DNA from: Flavobacterium sp. Root901
GTDB lineage: Bacteria > Bacteroidota > Bacteroidia > Flavobacteriales > Flavobacteriaceae
Reading direction: 5' to 3'
Length of the DNA: 64,000 nt
Assembly (NCBI RefSeq): GCF_001429765.1
Contig: NZ_LMJB01000009.1
Location: forward strand, 62,001-126,000
In this document: positions 1 through 7,740 of the stretch, piece by piece
How the letters are laid out: the number at the start of each line of letters is the position of its first letter
How positions within the stretch are numbered: position 1 is the first letter of the stretch
Translations under genes and position numbers: made by a program
The notes under the pieces: generated by a model
The model's input: the letters and a program-made list of their open reading frames with translations, nothing else
The model's database searches: none
What the model was told of the DNA's origin: nothing

Positions 1-185
1 GTCCGACTTCCTGGGCTTCGATTACCATAAAGGAAGGAAAATTTCGTCAGGTTCGAAAAATGACTGCTGCGGTTGGTTTTCCTACTCTGCGTTTAGTCCG
101 CGTACGTATAGGAAATGTATATTTGCAAAACTTAAAAGCCGGAGAAGTTCGCGAGGTTTCTGATTTTAAACTTGATAATGTGTAA
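1..185 (+). CDS. Pseudouridine synthase, RsuA/RluE type (3' end only)
   Basis: The window opens inside this gene; reading from base 3, only about 60 C-terminal residues remain before the TAA at 183-185. The residues EGKFRQVRKM followed by AVGFPTLRLVRVRIG are the C-terminal signature of the RsuA/RluB/RluE/RluF family of 16S/23S rRNA pseudouridine synthases, where the Arg-Gln-(Ile/Val)-Arg-(Arg/Lys)-Met stretch helps line the active site. The closest feel is RluE (23S rRNA helix 80 region), but the catalytic Asp domain lies outside the window, so the subfamily is not proven. trmL follows on the same strand, so the two RNA-modification genes may be co-transcribed. Confidence 0.8.
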   Translation, partial: PTSWASITIKEGKFRQVRKMTAAVGFPTLRLVRVRIGNVYLQNLKAGEVREVSDFKLDNV

Positions 186-234
186 TTTGATAATTTCCAA
201 AAACCCATAACCCATAACTTATAACTTTAAAAAA

Positions 235-690
235 ATGCTAAACGTAGTTCTTGTAGAACCGGAAATACCAAATAATACCGGAAATATTGGAAGATTGTGT
301 GTAGGAACTGAAAGCAGACTCCATTTAATTCATCCTTTTGGTTTCGTGATTAATGATAAAAACCTAAAACGTTCCGGTCTGGACTATTGGGTTCATCTTG
401 ATGTAACCGAATATCAAAATGTTGAAGAATGGATACAGCAAATTCCGGATCATTCCCGTGTTTTTTTAATGAGTTCACATTCTGATAAATCGTATTTGGA
501 AAATGATTTTCAGGATGGTGACTGGTTAGTTTTCGGAAAAGAAAGTGTTGGTTTGAGCGCAACATTTATGGCCAGATTCGAGAATCATTTAACCATTCCG
601 ATGTCGCCGCTTATTCGTTCTTTTAATATTGCTAATTCTGTGGCTTTTGTTGTTGGTGAAGCTAAGAGGCAGATTGGGTTAAAGAAATAA
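235..690 (+). CDS. trmL: tRNA (cytidine(34)-2'-O)-methyltransferase TrmL
   Basis: This is a 151-residue SPOUT-class methyltransferase, the usual length for TrmL, which 2'-O-methylates the wobble base C34/cmnm5U34 of tRNA-Leu isoacceptors using S-adenosylmethionine. Family motif 1 is seen as NNTGNIGR (residues 13-20). Motif 2 is FGKESVGL (100-107). Motif 3 is IPM...RSFNIANSV (121-135), which forms the trefoil-knot SAM site. There is no extra N-terminal RNA-binding domain, as expected for the minimal TrmL fold. The ATG at 235 is used because the protein starts directly with the first beta strand (LNVVLVEPEIP). It is convergent with the downstream ABC transporter operon. Confidence 0.93.
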   Translation: MLNVVLVEPEIPNNTGNIGRLCVGTESRLHLIHPFGFVINDKNLKRSGLDYWVHLDVTEYQNVEEWIQQIPDHSRVFLMSSHSDKSYLENDFQDGDWLVFGKESVGLSATFMARFENHLTIPMSPLIRSFNIANSVAFVVGEAKRQIGLKK

Positions 691-698
691 TTACAGTA

Positions 699-727
699 TT
701 CCTGCAGGTTTTCAAATCTTGCAGGAA
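699..727. repeat. Short hairpin between convergent genes
   Basis: Arms TTCCTGCA (699-706) and TGCAGGAA (720-727) can pair across a 13-base loop. It lies between the convergent trmL and btuD-like genes. No T tract follows on either strand, so it is not a textbook terminator. Confidence 0.4.
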
Positions 728-734
728 AGAAAAA

Positions 735-1511
735 CTATGTTACAATAAACTTTCCTTTTTCGGCATCAAAAATAATATGTTCATCTTTGAACAAAGCTGC
801 AAAACTTCCGTTTGAAATTAAATTACACGGTTCGTCCTGAACTACACTTTCAGGAGTCATCACAATCATTTCATCGCTTAATTGTATTGCCAGATCAATA
901 TCATGTGTTGAAAACAAAATGCATTTCTGCGTTTCCTGAGTTAGTTTCTTCAATAATTTAAATAGAGAAACTTTATGCAATAAATCAAGATGCGTTGTTG
1001 GCTCATCTAAAATAATCAGCGGTGTATCTTGCGCCAAAGCTCTGGAAATCAAAACCTTTTGCAATTGTCCGTCGCTTATTTCAAAATGTTTTTTTTGAGA
1101 AAGATGTTCTATCTGCGTCAGGTGCATGGCTTCCTGAACTTTTTCGATATCCGTTTGAGTTAAAGTCCCCACCCAATTTGTATAAGGCTGACGGCCAAGC
1201 GCCACCAATTCAAAAACAGAAAGATTACTTGATGGTAATTTTTCGGTTAAAACCAAACTTAAATTCTGTGCTAAATCTAAAGGTTTATATGTTGAAATAT
1301 TTTTATCATTCAAATAAACATTTCCAGATAATGGATGCTGAATTCCGGTAATCGTCCGCAATAAAGTCGACTTCCCAATTCCGTTTGCTCCAATCAAAGA
1401 AATGAGTTTTCCGGAACTTAAATTCAAATTAAGGTTCTCAGCAATCGTTACAACGCTTTTTTTGGATTTATATCCGATATTTAAGTTTGATGTATTTAAA
1501 ATGTTTATCAT
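735..1511 (-). CDS. btuD: ABC transporter ATP-binding protein, BtuD/FecE type
   Basis: This is a cytoplasmic ATPase of a FecCD-type importer for corrinoid, haem or siderophore. Walker A is GANGIGKST (residues 41-49), the signature is ISDGQ (145-149, replacing LSGGQ) and Walker B is LIILDEPT (165-172). The Q-loop region reads LVLTEK rather than having the usual glutamine, which is common in Bacteroidota FecE-like proteins as far as I recall. It is the last gene of a minus-strand substrate-binding/permease/ATPase set, separated from the permease by about 120 bases of repeat. The B12 genes on either side of the operon make cobalamin the likely substrate. This is inference from context; the family alone does not distinguish B12 from iron chelates. 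Confidence 0.85.
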   Translation of the reverse strand: MINILNTSNLNIGYKSKKSVVTIAENLNLNLSSGKLISLIGANGIGKSTLLRTITGIQHPLSGNVYLNDKNISTYKPLDLAQNLSLVLTEKLPSSNLSVFELVALGRQPYTNWVGTLTQTDIEKVQEAMHLTQIEHLSQKKHFEISDGQLQKVLISRALAQDTPLIILDEPTTHLDLLHKVSLFKLLKKLTQETQKCILFSTHDIDLAIQLSDEMIVMTPESVVQDEPCNLISNGSFAALFKDEHIIFDAEKGKFIVT

Positions 1512-1515
1512 TTTT

Positions 1516-1630
1516 TAAAGTTGCTAAGGTTCTGAGATACTAAGTAGCTGAGTTTTTTTTTCTTTTGCCACAGATTAAAAAGATTACATGGATTTTTAAT
1601 CTTTTTTAATCTTTTTAATCTGTGGCAAAA
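1516..1630. repeat. Octamer array plus long hairpin inside the transporter operon
   Basis: Bases 1516-1552 are an array of 8-base units of the form T(A/G)AGnnnC, followed by a T run. Bases 1563-1586 and 1607-1630 are perfect 24-base inverted arms (TTTTGCCACAGATT... / ...AATCTGTGGCAAAA) with a 20-base loop. The element separates the btuC-like and btuD-like genes, which are co-directional. It has the same layout as the elements at 36967 and 52652. Confidence 0.85.
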
Positions 1631-1633
1631 AAA

Positions 1634-2662
1634 TTATTGAAAATTTCGTTTCCTTACTAAAAGCCAGATTACTACCGGTGCACCTATTATTGACGTTATG
1701 GCATTTATCGGCAGCGTTATATCAAAGCCGGGCATTTGCGAGACAATATCACAAAATAACATTATAATCGATCCAAAAAATAAAGTACTCCAAAACAAAA
1801 TAGTATGATTACTGGTTTGAAAAGTGAGTTTTGCAATATGCGGAACAGCAAGCCCTATAAAAGCAATTGGTCCTGCAAAAGCCGTTATTGCTCCGGATAA
1901 AATACTGGTTGCAAATATTATAATCAATCTGGCACTTTTAAAATTCAGCCCCATACTTTTTGCGTAATTTTCTCCTAAAAGCAAAGCATTTAGAGGTTTT
2001 ATACTTTTAGCACTCAAAACCAATCCAATTAAAACACAAAAAGTTAAAATTACGATCGTCGGCCACGAAAGATTTCCAAGACTTCCCATTGACCAAAAAG
2101 TAAATTTCTGAAGCTGTTCTGCCGTACTGAAATAGGTCAAAACGCTGACAATGGCTGTGGTAAAACTTCCAAACATTAAACCAACAATTAAAATTGCCAT
2201 TGTATCCCGTAATCGCTGCGAAACGCCTAAAACTAACAGCAAAACTAATGTACTTCCACAAGTTGAAGCAATTACAATTCCGTATGATGATAAAGCGATT
2301 GCACTTAAAAAAGAGGGTAAAAATCCGGCACCCAAAATCACAAAAGCAACACCTAAACTAGCTCCCGAACTTAATCCTAAAACGTAAGGTCCTGCAAGCG
2401 GATTTCGAAATAAAGTCTGCATCAAAAGTCCGCTGATTGAAAGTCCGGTTCCAACCAAAACTGCCGTAATTGCTTTTGGCAGGCGATAATTAATAATAAT
2501 ATATTCCCAGGTAGATTTTGCTGCATGTCCGCCGGTTAAACTGGCAAAAACATCTTTTAACGGAATAGTGACTGATCCTAAACTGATGCTTGTCAAAAAC
2601 ATCAGCAGAAGGCCTAAAGTCAAAACAACAAATAAAATGGTATTTCGTTTTTTGTCAGCCAA
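1634..2662 (-). CDS. btuC: ABC transporter permease, BtuC/FecCD family
   Basis: This 342-residue integral inner-membrane protein has about ten hydrophobic segments, as in BtuC and FhuB half-permeases. Family landmarks are the N-terminal LPKAITAVLVGTGLSISGLLMQTLFRNPLAGPYVLGLSSGA block, visible from about residue 60 to 100, and the cytoplasmic coupling segment near the GLAVPHIAK motif (about 270-278). It forms the channel through which substrate passes from the periplasmic binding protein. Its start lies one base from the end of the upstream lipoprotein gene, so the two are translationally close. The substrate is inferred to be corrinoid because cob and btuB genes are adjacent. Confidence 0.88.
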   Translation of the reverse strand: MADKKRNTILFVVLTLGLLLMFLTSISLGSVTIPLKDVFASLTGGHAAKSTWEYIIINYRLPKAITAVLVGTGLSISGLLMQTLFRNPLAGPYVLGLSSGASLGVAFVILGAGFLPSFLSAIALSSYGIVIASTCGSTLVLLLVLGVSQRLRDTMAILIVGLMFGSFTTAIVSVLTYFSTAEQLQKFTFWSMGSLGNLSWPTIVILTFCVLIGLVLSAKSIKPLNALLLGENYAKSMGLNFKSARLIIIFATSILSGAITAFAGPIAFIGLAVPHIAKLTFQTSNHTILFWSTLFFGSIIMLFCDIVSQMPGFDITLPINAITSIIGAPVVIWLLVRKRNFQ

Positions 2663-2663
2663 T

Positions 2664-3806
2664 TTAGTTCAGTTTTGATGCAAAAGTAAATTCGTAACTC
2701 GGCAATAAATCAGGATGGAAAATTTTAATGTAATCTTTTAAAACCAAATCAGGACGGCTTGGAGCCAGTTCATAATAAACAGTTCCGCCAGTTGCCCCTA
2801 TTTTTCCTTCAAAACTATATACACTTTTGTTTGTAAAAGCATCAAATTCACCATAATGCGGATTTGCTTTCTGTAGTTCATCCAGACTTTTAAATGATCC
2901 CGAAGCAATCCATATATTGGCTGTTTTTGCCTTATCTAAAACTTTTTCAAAAGACAATCCTTCACTTCCCGTTCCTTTTAAATCTGCCCATAAATAATTG
3001 GCATGAGCATCTTTCATAAACTCGGCAACCCAGCTGTTTCCTTTTGCAACATACCAGACATCTTCGTACATAGAACCGTATAAAACTGTTGATGAAGAAG
3101 GTTTATCAACGACTAACTTTTGAGCCTGTTTATAACTGTCGGCAATTTTATCAAAAAATTCTTTTGCTTTTTCTTCTTTACCAAATAATGCTCCGTAAAG
3201 TTTAATCCATTCTGCTTTTCCAAGCGGAGATTGTTCCATCCAGTCGCCCTGAATTAAGACATTTAAACCGCTTTTTTTCAAATTATCCAGTGTTGGGTTA
3301 TTATTGTCAACTCCAAACGTAATTATCAAATCCGGAGATAATTCGATTAATTGTTCGATATTTAATTTTTCATTTTGTCCAACGTTTTTCACAGAACCTT
3401 TGTCAATTAAAGCCCTTGTCTTTTCAGACGAAATATAATCGGTATGCGGAAAACCGACTAATTTATTTTCTACTTCAAGCATTTCTAAAAACGGAATATT
3501 GGTAGTCGATGTTACCACAACAGACTCTAACGGAACCTGAATTGTTGTATAAGACTGAAGACTATCCGGAACTTTTGCGTCTTTTTCTTTTAAGATATAT
3601 TTGAAATCTTTATTGGAGTCAGGCCATGGATTTGAAACGGTTACAACCGAATAATCATCATATTTTACAATAGAAAGTCCGGATGCATATTCGATGCTGT
3701 TTTTTACAACTTCCGTTTTAGCTACTTCGCTCGTTTCGTTCTTCTTACATCCGAAGAGAATAAAAAAAGAAGAAATAAAAATCAATTTAGGGAATAAATG
3801 TCTCAT
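2664..3806 (-). CDS. btuF: Substrate-binding lipoprotein of the ABC importer, BtuF type
   Basis: This 380-residue protein has a lipoprotein signal peptide ending in FGCKKNE (Cys20). The residues after the Cys are not acidic, so it lacks the Bacteroidota surface-export signal and should stay on the periplasmic side. The body is a BtuF/FepB-type periplasmic binding fold: an N-terminal lobe with IEQLIELSPDLIITFG, a long bridging helix, and a C-terminal lobe with FEKVLDKAKTANIWIASG. It would capture the ligand delivered by BtuB and pass it to the permease. It is the first gene of the minus-strand operon, divergent from the cob genes. B12 specificity is inferred from neighbours. Confidence 0.85.
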   Translation of the reverse strand: MRHLFPKLIFISSFFILFGCKKNETSEVAKTEVVKNSIEYASGLSIVKYDDYSVVTVSNPWPDSNKDFKYILKEKDAKVPDSLQSYTTIQVPLESVVVTSTTNIPFLEMLEVENKLVGFPHTDYISSEKTRALIDKGSVKNVGQNEKLNIEQLIELSPDLIITFGVDNNNPTLDNLKKSGLNVLIQGDWMEQSPLGKAEWIKLYGALFGKEEKAKEFFDKIADSYKQAQKLVVDKPSSSTVLYGSMYEDVWYVAKGNSWVAEFMKDAHANYLWADLKGTGSEGLSFEKVLDKAKTANIWIASGSFKSLDELQKANPHYGEFDAFTNKSVYSFEGKIGATGGTVYYELAPSRPDLVLKDYIKIFHPDLLPSYEFTFASKLN

Positions 3807-3827
3807 ATTTTACGTTTTCGAATGGAA

Positions 3828-3835
3828 CAAAGGTA
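3828..3835 (-). promoter_or_regulatory. Probable -7 element of the btuF-btuC-btuD operon
   Basis: On the minus strand this reads TACCTTTG, matching the Bacteroidota -7 consensus TAnnTTTG, about 20 bases before the btuF ATG. No convincing TTG lies at the expected upstream spacing, so support is partial. Confidence 0.5.
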
Positions 3836-3889
3836 AAGTATTTTCTATTTTTTTTGTTTATCTTTATTCTTACAAAATTCAACAATTTG

Positions 3890-3897
3890 TATCTTTG
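3890..3897 (+). promoter_or_regulatory. Probable -7 element (TATCTTTG) directly before the CWC gene
   Basis: TATCTTTG ends five bases before the ATG at 3902. Transcription would start at or within a few bases of the start codon, suggesting a leaderless or nearly leaderless mRNA. No TTG is seen at the usual spacing upstream. Confidence 0.5.
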
Positions 3898-3901
3898 CTT
3901 T

Positions 3902-4264
3902 ATGAATACCACAAAAATAAAAATTTGCTCAGGCTGTGAATCTGAATTCAGCTGTGGCGATATTTCGGTTGAAAATAAATGCTGGTGTAATGATTATCCG
4001 CCTATTTTCAATCTTTCTGAAGGAGGGGACTGTCTTTGTCCTGTTTGTTTCAAAGAAGCCTGCGAAGACAAAATTGATGCTTATGTTGAAACGATTACTC
4101 CTAAAAATGCCCTAAAAAATAAAGCTATATCTTTACCCAAAACGCAAAAATTAATTGAGGGAATTGACTATTATACAGAAAATGGCAACATGGTTTTTAA
4201 AGCCTGGTTTCATTTAAAAAGAGGAAACTGCTGCGGAAATAAATGCCGGCATTGCCCTTATTAA
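3902..4264 (+). CDS. Cysteine-rich CWC / DUF5522 protein
   Basis: This is a small, probably metal-binding protein of 120 residues with 12 cysteines. The N-terminal part shows the cysteine-rich CWC pattern (CSGCESEFSCG, KCWCNDYPP, CLCPVCF). The C-terminal part ends in a DUF5522-like motif (GNCCGNKCRHCPY). I know no proven function for either family. The ATG at 3902 is preferred over one 16 codons upstream because the extra residues are hydrophobic and unrelated to the family, and a TATCTTTG promoter box overlaps them. It sits between the btuFCD operon and cobU and may be expressed with the cobalamin genes. Whether it handles cobalt, zinc or an iron-sulfur cluster cannot be told from sequence. 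Confidence 0.85.
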   Translation: MNTTKIKICSGCESEFSCGDISVENKCWCNDYPPIFNLSEGGDCLCPVCFKEACEDKIDAYVETITPKNALKNKAISLPKTQKLIEGIDYYTENGNMVFKAWFHLKRGNCCGNKCRHCPY

Positions 4265-4464
4265 TTGTTAATTATGAAAACAACATTAATAAAAACAAAA
4301 GTTTTGATTTCCCGATCAGAATTGTCAAACTATATCAATATTTAAATAATGATGCTATTCAATTTTAAAATTAATAACCCGTATCCTAAAACACCAAAAA
4401 TCAATTAGCATTAAAAATACTTTCTAATAATTAATAATTAACAATCAATAATCAACCATTATAA

Positions 4465-4989
4465 ATGTTTTATCTAATAACCGGAGGCGAACGATCAGGA
4501 AAAAGCAGTTATGCACAAAATTTAGCGTTAGAACTTTCCGATGCTCCAATGTATGTTGCAACAGCCCGAAAATGGGACTCTGATTTTCAAAACAGAATTG
4601 ACCGTCATCAGCAGGACAGAGATCAACGCTGGACAAATATTGAAGAAGAAAAGTATTTAAGTAAAATTGATTTTTCTGGAAAAGTGGCTTTAATAGATTG
4701 TGTAACACTCTGGCTGACTAACTTTTTTGTCGATCATAAAAATGATGTTTCACTAAGTCTGGAAGAAGCCAAAAAAGAATTTCTTTCAATAGCAAATCAA
4801 GAAAACGCAGTTTTGATTATTGTAACCAATGAAATTGGAATGGGAGTTCATGCCCACACCGAAATAGGAAGAAAATTTACCGAACTGCAAGGCTGGATGA
4901 ATCAGTTTCTGGCCTCAAAGGCTGACGAAGTTGTTTTGATGGTTTCCGGAATTCCGGTTAAAATAAAAGGAGAAAATTCCAAATTTTAA
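4465..4989 (+). CDS. cobU: Adenosylcobinamide kinase / adenosylcobinamide-phosphate guanylyltransferase CobU
   Basis: CobU phosphorylates adenosylcobinamide and then transfers GMP to give adenosylcobinamide-GDP, the activated upper half for nucleotide loop assembly. The P-loop is GGERSGKSS (residues 7-15). The guanylylated histidine lies in RIDRH (His48, equivalent to His46 of the Salmonella enzyme). Walker B-like ALIDCVTLWLTN follows. The length, 174 residues, fits the family (about 180). The last four codons and the TAA lie inside a 50-base-period direct repeat, so the C-terminus has been trimmed or replaced by repeat sequence. It heads the run cobU, bluB-cobT, cobS, cobC. Confidence 0.95.
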   Translation: MFYLITGGERSGKSSYAQNLALELSDAPMYVATARKWDSDFQNRIDRHQQDRDQRWTNIEEEKYLSKIDFSGKVALIDCVTLWLTNFFVDHKNDVSLSLEEAKKEFLSIANQENAVLIIVTNEIGMGVHAHTEIGRKFTELQGWMNQFLASKADEVVLMVSGIPVKIKGENSKF

Positions 4990-5066
4990 ACTCCAAATTC
5001 CAATGCCGTGGAGTATATTATGCAAATTCCAAAATTTAAATTCCAAATTCAAATATCGTGGAGTAT
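4975..5066. repeat. Tandem direct repeat over the cobU 3' end
   Basis: Two 42-base copies (4975-5016 and 5025-5066), offset by exactly 50 bases, share AATTCCAAA-TTTAAA-TCCAAATTC and CGTGGAGTAT. An inverted relative (GATTTTGGAATTTGGATTTT) follows at 5086-5105, just before the bluB-cobT start. The first copy supplies the end of the cobU reading frame. Confidence 0.8.
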
Positions 5067-5122
5067 CTTTACGTAAATTAAAATTGATTTTGGAATTTGG
5101 ATTTTAAAAAATTGGATTTTAA

Positions 5123-6799
5123 ATGAACTTAGACGATATATTAAAATCACGTCGTGATACCCGGCATTTTACAACCGATGAGGTTCCTGATGAGGTAATC
5201 CAAAAAGCTTTGCAGGCCGGACACTGGGCACCATCTGTTGGACTGACTGATGCTACACGATATTATATCATTAAATCTGATGAGGTTAAATGTGCCATTA
5301 AAAACCTGTTTTTAGAATACAATAAAAAGGCAGAAGAACTGACCGACAATCCGGAACAGAAAAAACTTTACAAATCGTTGAAACTGGAAGCAATTGAAGA
5401 AGCCCCAATTGGACTTATAATTGCTTACGACCGATCTGTTTTAAATCAGTTTACGATTGGAACAATTGGCAGTAATGAAGCAGTAAAATTTAGTTCGGTT
5501 TGTGCGGCGCAGAACATCTGGCTTTCGCTGACAGAACAAGGCTATGGAATGGGCTGGGTTTCGATCCTGAATTATTATCAGTTTAAAAAAATCCTTGATT
5601 TACCAGAAAACATAGAACCTCTTGGCTATTTCTGTATTGGAAAACCTGCTACAAATTATGGCAATCAGCCTATGTTGCAGCAATTGCACTGGAAACAAAA
5701 ATCTGAAACAGCAGATTCCAAAGAAATCACAGAAATTCATAAAATAAACACTTCTGATTTTAATTTAAAAACAGAAAATAATGCTGAAAACAAATTCGGT
5801 TTCAGCAAGCTTTTACAAGAAAAAATAGATTCAAAAACAAAACCTGTTGGTTCTTTGGGAACTTTGGAGAAAATCGCTTTTCAAATGGCATCTGTTTTTG
5901 AAACTCTAAATCCAAAAATCATAAATCCGAATATTGTTGTTTTTGCTGCAGACCACGGAATTGCAAATCATGGTGTAAGCGATTATCCGCAGGATGTTAC
6001 GCGGCAAATGGTCAATAATTTCCTTGAAGGCGGAGCGGCCATAAATGTGTTCTGCCGCCAAAATAATATCGAACTGTCGATTGTAGATTCGGGGGTAAAT
6101 TATGATTTCCCCACAAAATCCAAATTAATAAATGCCAAAATAGGAAAAGGCACACAATCTTTTCTGCATGTTCCCGCAATGAGCGAAACAGAATTACAAT
6201 TGTGCTTTGAAAAAGGAAAATCGATTGTTGAAAATATTGCCAAAGCAGGTTCTAACTGCATTGGTTTTGGCGAAATGGGAATTGGGAATACTTCTACAGC
6301 TTCTGTTTTAATGAGTTTGTTAACCGGTTTTCCTCTTGAAGAATGTGTTGGAAAAGGAACCGGAATTAACGATCAGAAACTTTTGGACAAGCAAAATATT
6401 CTTAAAAAAGCAGTCGAAAATTATTCCGGTCAAGCCGAATTAAAACAACAGCTGGCGCATTTTGGAGGTTTTGAAATTATGCAAATTGCCGGTGGAATGT
6501 TAAGTGCTTACGAAAATAAAATGCTGATTCTGGTTGATGGTTTTATTTGTTCTGTCGCTTATTTAATTGCCTTTAAAATAAATGCTGATATTAAAAGAAA
6601 TGCCGTTTTCTGTCACTGTTCTGCAGAAAAAGCACATCAAAAATTATTAACTTATCTTGACGCAAAACCCGTTTTAAATTTAGATTTGCGCCTTGGAGAA
6701 GGAACCGGATGCGCGGTGGCGTTTCCTATTTTAAAATCGGCTGAGGCTTTTTTAAATGAAATGGCCAGTTTTGAAAGTGCCGGAGTTAGTAGGAAATAG
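5123..6799 (+). CDS. bluB-cobT: BluB-CobT fusion: 5,6-dimethylbenzimidazole synthase plus NaMN:DMB phosphoribosyltransferase
   Basis: This is one 558-residue reading frame with two enzymes. Residues 1 to about 193 are BluB, a flavin-destroying nitroreductase-fold enzyme that cuts FMNH2 to make the lower ligand DMB; DILKSRRDTRHF opens it and GYGMGWVS (140-147) is its hallmark. Residues 194-225 are a polar linker. Residues 226-558 are CobT, which joins DMB to nicotinate mononucleotide to give alpha-ribazole phosphate: KTKPVGSLGTLE (238-249), FAADHGIANHGVS, and LGEGTGCA with catalytic Glu526. Fusion would couple DMB production to its use. No frameshift is seen. It lies between cobU and cobS on the same strand. 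Confidence 0.95.
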   Translation: MNLDDILKSRRDTRHFTTDEVPDEVIQKALQAGHWAPSVGLTDATRYYIIKSDEVKCAIKNLFLEYNKKAEELTDNPEQKKLYKSLKLEAIEEAPIGLIIAYDRSVLNQFTIGTIGSNEAVKFSSVCAAQNIWLSLTEQGYGMGWVSILNYYQFKKILDLPENIEPLGYFCIGKPATNYGNQPMLQQLHWKQKSETADSKEITEIHKINTSDFNLKTENNAENKFGFSKLLQEKIDSKTKPVGSLGTLEKIAFQMASVFETLNPKIINPNIVVFAADHGIANHGVSDYPQDVTRQMVNNFLEGGAAINVFCRQNNIELSIVDSGVNYDFPTKSKLINAKIGKGTQSFLHVPAMSETELQLCFEKGKSIVENIAKAGSNCIGFGEMGIGNTSTASVLMSLLTGFPLEECVGKGTGINDQKLLDKQNILKKAVENYSGQAELKQQLAHFGGFEIMQIAGGMLSAYENKMLILVDGFICSVAYLIAFKINADIKRNAVFCHCSAEKAHQKLLTYLDAKPVLNLDLRLGEGTGCAVAFPILKSAEAFLNEMASFESAGVSRK

Positions 6800-6942
6800 T
6801 TTTCAATTCTAAATCTTAGTTTATAACTTTGAAGTGCAAATTGAAAATTCTTTTAAAGAATTATACATGCCTTTTACCAAAGAGAAAATTTTGAATATTT
6901 GCCTCTCAAAAGGGCTTTAGCCAAATAACAAACAATCTTTAA

Positions 6943-7740
6943 ATGAAAAAAGAACTACACATTTTCTTCACGTGCTTAATGTTTTACACCAGAATTCCAT
7001 GTCCTAAAAACATCAATCATGATCCTGATTATTTAAATAAAGCAACCCGATATTTTCCGTTTATTGGCTGGATTGTCGGATCAGTTTCATTTTTGGCTTT
7101 TTCTCTTTTTTCTCTTTTTCTTTCTACAGAAACAGCTGTTATTCTGGGGATGATTGCTTCCATTCTTACAACCGGAGCTTTTCATGAAGATGGTTTTGCT
7201 GATGTCTGTGATGGATTTGGAGGCGGATGGACCAAAGAAAAAATCCTGATGATAATGAAAGACAGCGCAATTGGCGCTTATGGAGCAATTGGTTTGGTAT
7301 TACTTTTTTTGCTAAAGTTTAAATTACTTTCAGAATCCATTTTGATTTATCAAACAGATATTCCGGTTTCTGTTTTTCAAATATATTTGTTATTCATTTC
7401 TGCACATTCATTAAGTCGTCTGGCAGCAATTAGTATTGTTTTTACACATCAGTATTCACGTGATGATGCATCGAGCAAAAGCAAACCAATTGCCAAAAAT
7501 TACAGCTGGAAAGAAGTTTTCGGTTCTTTTTTCTTCGGATTAATTCCTGTTTTTGCACTCTCCTATTTTAATTATAAAATTCTTTTGGCTTTAATTCCTG
7601 TTTTTCTAACGCGATATTATTTGGCAAGATATTTTCAAAAATGGATCGACGGTTACACCGGAGACTGTCTTGGCGCTACGCAGCAGGTATGTGAAGTAAT
7701 TTATTATTTAAGTATTCTTTTTGTATGGAAGTTTATTTAG
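6943..7740 (+). CDS. cobS: Adenosylcobinamide-GDP ribazoletransferase CobS
   Basis: This is the inner-membrane cobalamin(5'-phosphate) synthase that joins adenosylcobinamide-GDP with alpha-ribazole (phosphate), the last assembly step. It is 265 residues, near the family's usual 250. The diagnostic GAFHEDGFADVCDGFGGG stretch (residues 78-95) contains the acidic metal-binding residues. There are about six to seven hydrophobic segments, and DGYTGDCLGA near the C-terminus is a second conserved block. Its 3' end overlaps cobC by 16 bases, a sign of translational coupling. Confidence 0.95.
   Translation: MKKELHIFFTCLMFYTRIPCPKNINHDPDYLNKATRYFPFIGWIVGSVSFLAFSLFSLFLSTETAVILGMIASILTTGAFHEDGFADVCDGFGGGWTKEKILMIMKDSAIGAYGAIGLVLLFLLKFKLLSESILIYQTDIPVSVFQIYLLFISAHSLSRLAAISIVFTHQYSRDDASSKSKPIAKNYSWKEVFGSFFFGLIPVFALSYFNYKILLALIPVFLTRYYLARYFQKWIDGYTGDCLGATQQVCEVIYYLSILFVWKFI

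Noticed and set aside
4265..4464. 23-codon reading frame at 4274 after the CWC gene
   Set aside because: Too short, no conservation that I can judge, and AT-rich repeats flank it.
6800..6942. Possible small gene or riboswitch between bluB-cobT and cobS
   Set aside because: Only a 12-codon frame and no cobalamin box; it appears to be plain intergenic sequence.
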